Positions 29,101-41,100 of a stretch of 64,000 nt of DNA are shown in pieces. Below the pieces are notes generated by a model. It did not search any database. It was not told where the DNA came from and was given only the letters and a program-made list of their open reading frames with translations. Positions within the stretch are counted from its first letter, which is position 1. Each line of letters starts with the position of its first letter. The position numbers were made by a program, and so were the translations under genes. The stretch is from the NCBI GenBank assembly GCA_037389465.1, contig JAZARR010000247.1, positions 1,116,001 to 1,180,000 on the forward strand. The letters are read 5' to 3'. This stretch comes from Baylisascaris procyonis (Eukaryota > Nematoda > Chromadorea > Rhabditida > Ascarididae).

Positions 29101-32100
29101 GCTAGAGGTGGATGGGTGGGAAGGAGGGAGGGGGTGGGGGGTAGAAGGTTAGGATTGAGGAGAGGGAGGGGAGAGGGAGGATTGAGTTCACGAACGAGCA
29201 GATGGCATACCAACTGCTGAATTATTTCGTGGATCCATTTAATGAAAATATCATTATACTTGATTAAACTCTAGATGATGATCCTATTTAGGAGAAGGCT
29301 AGAGGTGAATGGGTGGGAAGGAGGGAGGGCGTGGGGGGTAGAGGGTTAGGATTGAGGAGAGGGAGGATTGAGTTCACGAACGAGCAGATGGCATACCAAC
29401 TGCTGAATTAGTTCGTGGATCCATTTAATGAAATTATCATTATACTAAATTAAACTCTAGATGATGATCCTATTTAGGAGAAGGCTAGAGGTGGATGGGT
29501 GGGAAAAAAGGAAGGGGTGGGCGTAGAGGGTTAGGATTGAGGAGAGGGAGGATTGAGTTCACGAACGAGCAGATGGCATACCGATTGCTGTGCGCCTCAG
29601 ATAGCATTGAAAGGGATAGCTTATGATTGAGTGGGTGAGGGTGAATCCATCGTGGACGCTTGTTGTATGCGCAAGATTGCCTCTAGTCTAGCCCACCTAC
29701 TAATAGCAGTTGTGTTGATCATATTAGCATTGTTCTTCCTCTAAACGATGTTTTTTGATTGTTTATTATGAAGAGGATTAAAAAGTTTGGCGTTAAAAAA
29801 TGAAAATTTTTTCCCATTTTTTGATTTTTTCTGGTTTTTTTTACATTATCAGTGACTTTTTATTTATTTTTTCTTTGAAAACTCTTGTTTTTAACCTCTT
29901 TTATAAATATAAATATATAAATTTGAGTGATTTGCAATGCTATGAGAGAGCCTCAACGGTTTTCTTGCTTTCTAAAATTTTATACGGTATTAATTGCTAC
30001 TTTTATTTAATCGGCGATTGTCTAGCGCTAGTTTTTTTTTTTAGGTGAAATACTTATATCCTTTTCGGTATTATTTATAGCTCATCTTTATTGTGTTTTT
30101 TCCTATTTCATAAATTACTCTAAAGTGGTGCAGAAAATTTAGCTGTGTTGAATCTTAGCCTAGTTGATATTTGGCCTAGAAACTAACAGCCTAGTTACTT
30201 AATTATGAAGTATGAGAAATATTTTCATTGGTGCACAATCAATCGGCGATATAGACATCTTCATAAGCGTTGATATTGAGATAAAAGAAACGAACATAAG
30301 GGCCATCAAAGGTCATCTACAGGGTCATGAACTTTGTGCATCATTGTGTAGTATGAATAATGCGCATATGGGTGCATACTTCATTAAAACATATGAGACG
30401 ATTTAGTGTTTTGATTTGCCTGCTAAGCAATCTAATAGTCACTTAATTTAAAATAAAATTTAGAGGAATATTCACATCAAATCGTTTCAACGATTTTTTT
30501 CAGTCTTTTTCAGCTGGCATTGTTTATCGTAAATGTCTGTTTGTTGGATTACGGAAATGATATAAGTGCTATTGTTTCATTTGCAATATAAGGGGGGGAT
30601 TCAATGATTGCCTTTTATCCCGTAGTTGTTGTTCTTGATTGTTTTTTATCCTCCTCTACCGTAAAGGTAGCAACTGTTTTCAAACATTATTTATGTCTCA
30701 GACAGGTGTTTGAATTTGAATATTCTTTAAGGTTCAAATAGGTGTTCGAATTTAGTTGTTTTTTGGCGAAATTCCTTTTAGATTCTCAAATACATTAAGA
30801 GTACATGAATGCTACAAGGCTTATATTGTTCATTGTCAGCTCCTACTCTCTATTCGGTCGTAATGAAATGACGTCATACAAAATATCACTCAATAACGTT
30901 GCAGAATCTTGACAGCTGTTCTGAGGCAGTAATAAAATCCGTTATTTTGATTGTGATCTTTTGAAATCTTTTTTAGCTTTGAGGTTATTAGATGCGATTG
31001 AATATGATTTAGACTATTGATAAAATAACGCGCCAATATTCGTTGATGTGATTGCGGTGATCGAATCTAGAGGTCATAGATGCATTTGCCTTGTGCCGCA
31101 TATGGACTGCTCATTGCGTGGTGTGTAAGAGATGGACAGTAGTAGTTTACACAGTCACTACCTTTGTGAGGGGTTAACAACGGATTGCAACTATGTACCG
31201 GTCTTCCCTTCTATTTTTATTATTTGCCTATCTGAGATTGTTCATAATAACGACTCTTTTCTATATTATTCTTACGCTTGCATACCTAATTTGCAATTTA
31301 TGCTTGCTGTAAAATCGATGGCAAGTTCATTGAGAAATGCAGTTCTCGTAGATGTATTTTCCGGTCTATTATCTGAATATATCGGAAATTTATTGTATTT
31401 TAGAAAAAAAGCACTATTAATTCAAGGAGATTTTTTGATATTTTTAGCTGAAATCCATACAACCGCTCTATATCCAGTATAATTATTATGTATAATAAGG
31501 TCAAAGTTAAATAATTCCCGTTAAAAAATGTTATCTTGCGGCTTAATTATATTCCATTGAATGTATTTGCAGTGTATCGTTAACGGATTCTGAAATGGAT
31601 CATCGTACACTAAGGCAACGCGATGAAAATAGTTTCAAGTCGACAAGACATCTAACGATGCACCATCAAAACATGAAGAACCTGCAACATCTTGTACAAA
31701 CCATTGAAGGTATATTTATTTATGAGTTTAATTGACATAATTTAAGTGCTATATTACTGTAGATGTGTTTTGACTATTTCAATTAGATATGAATATATGG
31801 GAATTAGCTGATATTATTTAATAAGGGAATTGAAAATTTTTTGAGCGTTTATTTTCAGTGATAATTTTAGAGCAATTATTAGGGCTTTTGATGAAACCAC
31901 TTCTAGATGGTCATTAGTAATGATAATTTAATCGGCTTACTATTAAATTCGAGTCATAGAATTCCATGGCAAGCTCTATGTAATTTCATCAATATTTTTA
32001 GGTTAATAATGTGAGCAGTATCGCCTCTTTCGTCAATTTTTGATTTTCACTGAATGGAGTCAGCCATATTAGGATAAGATACGCCTTTGAAATATGTTTA

Positions 32101-35100
32101 AATAACTGTTTGATTTGAAGGCAGTATTTTGAATTTATAGGAAACTCGTGCAGTGGCACCGTTTAGGTGAGGAGAGTACCCGGGGATGGGGGGGGGGATA
32201 GAGAAGTTCCTTTGATAGACGAGTTCCTTTCGTTCTACAAAAACTTTTCGAGTAATAAATCAGTGCTGCAATAGTTCATTTCTAATATCGTTATGATGCA
32301 TTTCTTATGATTCAAAATAAAAGAAAATTCCTAGTTATTTTTATGGAAATGTCGGCGCTGTTAGATTTAGTTTTTGATCAAGAAAAATTATTCCCACATA
32401 ATTAGCGGGTCATCATATGGTACTACAAAAGAGTTTATGAATTTACGCTAACGAACTAGGAAATGTGAGGTGCATAGTGAAAATTTTTGGAGCAAAAACT
32501 CCCGAATAAGTTATTTTGCTTTATTTACTTGTGAGCTCGAATGAGTTTGAGGTTTTGTTTTAGATTCCATCTTTGCATACGTTCATAATTTTTTTTATTT
32601 CCTTTAGGCTGACTCCTCTCCTTCTTATCCCCCCCTCTCTGCTCATTCCTCCTGAATACAGGTTTTTTCGCTTTATATTTTAAACCATCATAAGAATCCC
32701 TCCCATCTAACACATCAGTAGTCATTCCTTCATTTTATTTATTTATTTATTTATTTTTTTGATCAATTGACAAACATCGTTTTGCTAGTATAAACCCCCT
32801 TTTTGATGAAATAGAATAGATGTACTCCCCCGGCGCCATTTTTTTTTTCAATTTACCCATCACCGACTTTATTAAGTTGTCCCGGATTTAAAAATTTACA
32901 TAGTTTTTCATCAATAGGACTGATTATAGCATATATCCGAGGTGTCTTTTCAATGTTTTTTTTTGTAGAATAAGTGAAATTCCACTTTCATAAATATTAT
33001 TACAATATAGAACATTAACTAAAATTCTAAATGTTTTATGCTTAGTATATAAGATGTAATCATGAAAGAGTTGCACTTCATCGCATAGAAATTGAATTTT
33101 TTTCTCATTTTTGTAGATTATGTGGATAAATTTTGGCAAAACTTTTCTTTCATTTTCAGGTTACGATAATATTACGAACAGCAATTTGCCACCGCCTGTT
33201 CGAATCACACCATATTCAGGAATGAAGCCACAGGTAAGTGCTTTTTGCATTTAAAAAAAATACAAAAACTATTTTTTATGGAGTGGATAAACCCTTTAGA
33301 ATAAATGAAATTACTTGTGTTTGTTTTTTCAACAGATTAGTGACGTTGTATAGTTTTGGTAATACGCTGTAAAAGTGCTGTTTTTTTATTGCGTTTCTCT
33401 TTCTTTTATGGAGAATCTTCAGTGTGAAATACTTGCGATGCGCTTGTTTTTCTTTGTTTTTTTTTTCTACATCGACTTGCCGCATATCCTTTGTTAGGCA
33501 ATCGCTGTAAATAGGAGCAATTTTTTTGTAGATTATTTGTAAAGACATCTCAACATTTGGTTATTGCAACGAAAGAGTTTAACAATCGGGTGCTAAACAA
33601 AAGAGACAATGAAATATGACCACAAGGCATCGACTAGAAAAGCGATTTATATATGATATTGTGAGAAAGATACCTCTTATGGGTTGGAAGTCGACGGCTG
33701 TCACTTGAGCTCATATATATGAATGAAGACATATTTTAGAGATAGGCTTATTATGCTATTTGTGAGTGAATTGTGTTTAATGTAGCGTTATCGTTTATGC
33801 TTGTAGGCGTTAGGGTACTAGGCTACTTTTTAATTGGCCTAGTCCAGCGAGCAGCCTTGCTTTATTGAAGAACTCAGTTACTCGAATTTTCTTACAACCT
33901 TCCCTTTTCCCTTCCCCTACCTCCCCCTCCCCTGTCCTCTCAACTTTCCCATTCCATTTAAGAGAGTATTCATATTTGTGCCTCCCCATACGTTAGGAAG
34001 CAATTAGCGGGTTATATCCTTTTATAAAGCGCGATTTGGTTTCTTTTTCGCGGATTAGTGTATCTGCTACCTGTGCTGATCACGTTATAACTCGAAATGC
34101 TTATGTTTGCATATGGGTATGAGGCAGTCTTCTTTTACCGCTTAGGATGCACTATTGTATCAATTGATTGTTTTCAACTGCAAAGTTTATTTTACAAGCG
34201 TGGATTTGTTTTCAACTGCAAACTTTATTTTACAAGCGTGGATTTGTTTTCAACTGCAAAGTTTATTTTACAAGCGTGGATTGTGTTTTGTTTGGAAAGC
34301 CAAATGGATATAAAGGGATATATCGGCTTTATAGTAGCCTTTTATACGTTAAATCTGCAAGGAGATCTTAATACTCACGTTTATTTTGTTCGTTGTCTTC
34401 TGGAGAATTTTATTTTCTACATTACTTTTCTATGTTTGCATAGGTTATATCGGTTAAGAATTGTAAAAAATTCATTACGTAAGTGATTTTGAAGTGAGCG
34501 ATTCGATAGTGATATCTTTTTATAAGGGTTTCAACTGAATCATTATAGTTTATTTATTATCTTTTCATATTCATTACGTTGAATTGTGGCAAAATAAGTG
34601 ACTAATAGCGTTGATTCGAACAAAATGCGCTAATGAGTTCATATAGAAATTTGAGTCTATCAACGGCATTTTTCTACACTGATTTCAGGGTTGATAGATA
34701 ATATAGGTGACCACTTTAGCAAATATTATTAGATTTGATGATTTAGATGTTATGAGATTCCGGTCGATTTTTGATATTTAACTATTTTATACAGCATCAA
34801 TATCAACGCAAAATTTTTCTTTATTTTTCTCATTTTATGCATCGATGGACCCTTCGTTATTTTCTTTTATGGACTCTTTTGTTGTTTTTGTAGAGTGATA
34901 GATGGGGATTTGGAATGATTTTTGCATTCTTCTATGATATTCGGGCGAAATTTGCTAAGTGATCGAATCGGGAAAAAATTGGAGGAAATTTTCTCGGAAG
35001 AAATAATCGGTCCTTTTCCACATACCTATAAGAAACACTAACATCTACAAGAGGTATATTTTCAAAATTTGCGTTGTTCGTTTGCTTGACTATCCATCTG

Positions 35101-38100
35101 AGTGGATTTTCTTTGATCATATATTTGCATATTAGATAATCTTTCAACTAGTAGATCGTTTATTAAGTTAGCACACTAACCAGTTCAATATCCACAATTG
35201 CAAAAATTGTATGGAAGCGATCGGAAACTGAAATAAATCCTGGATCAGGCGGAGTAGGAATATTGCATTACGCTCCTATTTTCTAAAGTCGAATCAATTT
35301 GCGCGTTTCCATGCAGCTTAATTTCGATATTTCGGCGCTTTTTTCTTTGTTTGCATCGTTTATCCATTGAAATTTTTTCTCACCTCTTCCTGAAATAATT
35401 ATTGTATAAATATATATGGTATTGTTCTGATGATATTTAATCCTCTATGATCGGATTACGGGATAGAGCAGTGATTAGCCAAAATTCTTAGAGGTAATGG
35501 ATGGGATTTATTCATTCGTCGTAACAAAATATCTCTGCGCTGGATCATTGATGATGCAGTGAAAATTGTCGAGTTAGTAGTATCTAGAACGGCGGGTATA
35601 ATGACGCAACGTGGGCGCGTTTGAAGATCATGTTGCAGTCGTCGAATAGGGTTATCTCAACACCTCACTTAAGGCACATATATATATATCGAGCCGTAGC
35701 AGATGCGTCTAGTTCACCAGCTGTGCCCCCACACAACGTTCTTCGCGTGCTTCGCTGAACTCTTCTATCGCAGTTTTTTTTTTGTTACCCAACTCATCTA
35801 ATGTTTTGAAAGAATTTTGCAAAACAATTTTATTTTTGGTGTTTAAAAAATGGGAAATTTTTACTAATTGAAAAGTTTAAAGCTTATCAGATGTGATTTC
35901 CTTTTTTTTCTTGTAGGTATTTTATAAATTTATGTACTACCATTTGCAATTAGTGAAGATAGTTATGATCATTATTTCTAGTTAATTTTGAATTTTAATA
36001 AATCACTTCATGAATTTATATAAATGATAGTAATTTCTTGAAACAATTATTGCGTCGCCGTAGTAAGGTATTTACCAGTTTATGATCCTTCTGGCTAATG
36101 TTTGCTTCAATAATACTAAGGTGTTGATCGGTCGGTCTTTATAGCAGTCTTTAGGAATACCGCATTCTTGTTCAATCCTCTAACCGCTCAGCTTGAACAA
36201 GCAGAGTAATATTTGTATTCGTCGCTTTAGAAAGTTATTGTCAGATATTAGAAAGTGATATTATGGCTCATGCAACATTTTTAGATGTTTGATTGAAATG
36301 TTTAGGCAAATTTATATAAAATTAATCAGTTTTATATTTTCTTCAGCTAATTTTCTAGAAAGGGTTCTTTTTTATTCATTGATTTTCTATCGGTTTTTTA
36401 TATTTAACCTTTTTCAAATGCCACGCAAATACCAAAAAATTGTATTTACAATGCACAGCCTTTCTTGCCTACGGTATATGCCTGTACCTGTACCTGTATC
36501 TGTACATCAGTGTACCAGTACTTTCCAGTCAGTGTATATTTTCGACTCTTATAATTTGATGTTTTGTAATAGATTTGTGCAAAAATCGCAGAGAGTAGAA
36601 CAACAGATGGTTTTTACTGCAAAAAGTTAAAAAGGAAGTAACCGTGGCAGGAATGTGGTCGCACTTGAAATAAAGGAGAATGATTTAGAGGGGAGAACTG
36701 ATTGAGCATAGAGATGATTTGCTTTATTTGTAACGCTGTATGATTGTGAGATTTATTTCATAGAAAAATGAAACATTTAGGTCATCACGACAGCGTCATA
36801 GCAAATGACGGTGGTGAAAAATTACCTCAACCCGATTTTTGAGAAGGGCATAGGAGGAGAGGGAAGCGGCATCACTCATTTCTGGGAGAAGAAGGGGAGA
36901 TGCTTTCAGCAGAGAAACTGGGAGAGCATTATATTTTTTATCATAAGCAAGAGAAGGGAAGATATTACTTCTTCTAGCAGAGGAGAGGGGAGTGGTAATT
37001 AATAAAGATCCTTGAGCACCTTTAGATTTCAATTTTTTAAAGAGTTTAACGGGGGTAGCAGAGTCATAGCCTCAGTCTTTGAGTCAAAATTAGAGCAATT
37101 TTTACCTTTAAATTAATATATTCGGGAATAAAAGATATCATAGTTTTTGAGGTAATATTAGAAAAGCACAATTGCTTTACTTGTTCGAATGACTAAACTT
37201 TACGCATCATTCGCCTGCAGCGCTATGCAAACGAGGCGCATTCTCGTCTTTTTAAGTAGAATAGGCAATGAGGTGAATATTCTCTTTTCTAATTACTTAA
37301 ATTTTGTTGACTTAAACTAAGCATGAATCATTTTCAATCGCTTTGTTACTTAGATTTTTCCATTGTAGTTTTTATCCTCGAAATCATATTTTTTTAATTA
37401 TAATATGCATTTTTGATATCCTCTCTTCTATCGTTCATTGAATATTTTAGAAAAAGGCGGAAGAAACAGGAGAGGAGAAACTTACTCTTATATATTCCTT
37501 ATCAGTAGGTGATAATATTTTAGTAAAGAGTGGATATAGTATATGAATTGTTACTGAATTATCCACCTACAGAGAGCATAATTCACCTAGAAAATTAGTG
37601 CAAATTCGGTAAAAGTTAGATCTTTCTGTCGATGTTTATAAGTGCTTATACTCACATAGCGCTGATGGTTGCACTATTTTTGTTGCGCCAATATTTCATC
37701 AATAAGTTTTGAAATCCGACAACTTTCAATCGTTTTCATTCCATTTAGGAAAAATGTTCATTATACTCTAGAATTGTTTAATTGCGGATGTTTCATTTCA
37801 GCACTACAAAAATATTTTTATTGATATAATGTTATCTTTTCGGAATTTATCGAAGAAATAAATACAAAAGAAAGAGAAATCTTTCACATCACTTCTTAAA
37901 AATTGAATAAGATTGGAGTGAAATTCGAAAGGCAAGTTGTCGTTTGAGTGGTTGACGATGTATTACCGATGCGTCGTATCTCTAAGCAATATGAATGATG
38001 TGTATGACCTTGAGGTATATGTCTTGCTGACAACCGAACCGCGCTGACAACCGTGTTGCGTTGTGTTTAGTGATGTCGTCGTACTTGATGAGAGAGAGAG

Positions 38101-41100
38101 AGATCCGAATCGTGTGTGCAATGCAACACTGAACCATCAGCCATCATCATTCAACCTCTTCTATACCCTTTGCAATCCTCATATACTCAACTTTTTCATT
38201 GTCAACCACTAGCCGTTCTACAATTCACCCATGTTGTGACTCTCTGTTTGTTGATCAAAGAAATAAGTTTGCAATAGCCCACAACAATAGTTTGCAATAA
38301 TTTTGCATTATTATAGGATGCATTTACAATAGTTACCTATTTTGGTTTATGTTTGTGGTTTGCCATTTGGCTTTAAGAATATTTTCATGTTATATGGTAT
38401 ATTTATTTACTGGGTGATCTTTAGTGTATACAATGGCTTCTAGCAATTAAATGACGCAAAGATGTATCTACTCCCTTTCTTCTCTCTTCCTTTCGTCCCA
38501 TCTGTCTATGATTAGTTGAGGTCGTTTTCCTTGATTATTTCCCTTTCATAACGGACCATTCATTTCACGGTCTTATTTTCTTCTTTTTGTCGTCTTTTTA
38601 GACAGTTTCTTCGAAAAACATCCTGATACTGACTCTCCTCTGGCCTATCATGCAGTTTTATTGAATTAGAATTTGCTTTTATTCTTCATAAAAACGTGCA
38701 AATTGCATGATCGCAAGCTAGATGTGGGATATGTTGAAGTGCTCACTTCATTATGCGTTAATTATGTTATGTTATATTGTTCATCGAATCAATTCATTCA
38801 TCCTTTGTGACATTAAACGCTTAATGATTAATTATATACGTTGGCAATAACAGTGCATGCAAATTGCAATGTGAATTTTCTATTTAATTCTCAATTTATA
38901 TACTAAGCCGACTGAAAAATTTTTTGTATTATAGCGAATATTTGAATAAGTTATTGGCTTTTACTTTTTTCTGCCTTTTCGCGTTTTTAAAAAAAATTTG
39001 CATAAATTGTAAAAATTATGATTTATTCCATTTGCAAGAACAAATCTGCGATGGGAAATTTTAATTTTTCTATTAGTGTCTATTGTGTGTCTTTAGGATC
39101 ATAGGGTATTTGCTGTTAGGATGGTTGTAGTTTAATTTCATTTCCGTTTCCATAAAAGTGCATAAAAATTGTTTAAAAATATTTAGTTATTCGATTTTTA
39201 TTTGGATATAGATCATTTTCCTCCTTTACAAAGGGATATTTCAATAGCGCTTTTATTATATAAAATGAATGCGTCAAGAATATTATTTGGGACGACGTTT
39301 GTTCTTATAGCTTCAAGCATAGGAGTGTTATTGTCTTTGCATGAAATTATGTGATTACCTAGAAGTATTTACCTAGATTTATTCAGTGGAAAGTGAGAAT
39401 CGATTTCATTGATTATGGCTAGTATTCCATCATCAACCTATGCTATACTTGAGCTTTTTTTTGGCGCTTAATACAGGTGTAAATACAGGTGTAAGCCTTC
39501 GATATACTGTTTTAAGTCTTCATTGCATTTAAAAAATGCGAAAAAAATTGATTGGTTGTTTAGTGCTCGCAAGCTGGATGCTTTAAAATAGATGACTTTG
39601 CTACATACATGACTTATCTTCAGTTAGTATTGAGTATTAGAGAGATATTATAGGGACATGTCGTTCTATTTTAAGGACTCTATCGCAGATTGTTTTATTG
39701 AAGTTGGTGAACTCAAGAGGAGGAGGTGGGAGGCGGATGTAATGCAAATATAATGAGCACATTTTTCTTGAATATCGTTTTTGTTGGTTTGTTGATAACT
39801 TACTGATAATGTAATCAATTCCTATCGCCTTATGATAGATGAAAGAGTAACATGTAACGATGATGAGATACTATAGAAACATCATCATTGTATAGATTTT
39901 ACGTTGATTATCAGTAAGTTATCAGTAAAATATCAGTAAATGTCAGTAAATTAGTAAACACTATACAGTAAGGAACGATTATTGTTATTATTACTAGAAT
40001 TAGATTTATTTACTTCTGTAAAATCGTCAATATACGCAACAATATCTGTTGGTTGGCATGCTATATAATTATCGGCTATCCTACTAGACAGCCGATATGC
40101 ATCCATCGATCTTCATGTTGTTTATTATGTATTGCGCCGCATATCTATAAATAGCGATCGCTTCTTTAATCAGCGTCATTGAGTAGCTTTGAGGAGTGAC
40201 GAACACGACGATTTGAATTTACGGCCGCATTGCATATTGCAATGAATCAATTATTGGAATGTCTTTGTATGGTATGTCTCTCGCATATTCTTTTGCGATA
40301 CATACGTTGGACTATATACTCCTATATATTTCGCTTCGGTTAAGTATACTTGTTTATCCGTAGTTGTTATCGGTTTATCAGTAGTTTTAGTAGTTGTTCT
40401 TAGAAAGCTGATCTATGATATACACTACAATTACATTAAAGAATTCACTAGAAATGTGACGAAATATTGTGATGATTGCACGAATGAGCGTGTTATTGAA
40501 GAATTGATGCTAACAGTTGGCGAGGATTTGGAACAAAAAATTTTTTTGATCGGATCGTAGTGACCAATGGTCACATAGGAAGTTGATAAAAGTAGCCAGT
40601 AATCAATGAACAAAAGTATCTCCTTTTATATAGCATGGGAGTTCATTGTTCTAAAATTCGCATTATTGCATTATCCAAAATTCGGTTCTATAATCGTTAT
40701 GTTGTCTTCTTCATGATTAGTCCATTTTAGGTTCTTTTTTGAGCTGTGGAGATTTTTTTAATAGATGGTATATTACTAACTTAGCCATTCTTAAGTTATA
40801 TGAATAACGGCTAGTTCACAAATGTGCGAATGAGCAGTAAATTCTTTTCTTTGCAAATGAGGTTGCTTTGCAAAGGGAACTTCTCTTGTTAAAGGTTTGC
40901 AAATGCGCATTATACAACGTCCCGATCTTGCATATACATGTGTGTCTGTATGTATGTCTGTCTGTATGTCTGTTGTCTTGCCGGTTTCAACCCACGTTAT
41001 GGGCACTAATAGTTGCAAAAATTTGCATATGGTTTACGTTCATAAGATTTTCATCCCACGTCGATTGAGCCAAAGGAAAGATGAGTTTTTAGATATGAGT

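Larger units (their letters stand above)
11706..31572 (+). other. Giant intron, 19.9 kb, filled with minisatellites
   Basis: Apart from the repeats listed separately (13029-17605, 18848-19061, 22067-22205, 22835-22955, 26230-29590) this is AT-rich DNA without supported exons. Several short minus-strand frames (12884-13078, 25777-26007) are the only ones with protein-like composition. There are isolated G-rich tracts near 20790 and 23180. The acceptor at its end is TTTGCAG. Confidence 0.65.

Noticed and set aside
13029..29590. CRISPR arrays
   Set aside because: Units of 136 and 186 bp are continuous tandem copies with no unique spacers, in a eukaryotic intron.
36796..37032. Minus-strand frame with LPVSLLKASPLLLPEMSDAA
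   Set aside because: It arises from a purine-rich tract on the + strand. No domain and no supporting signals.
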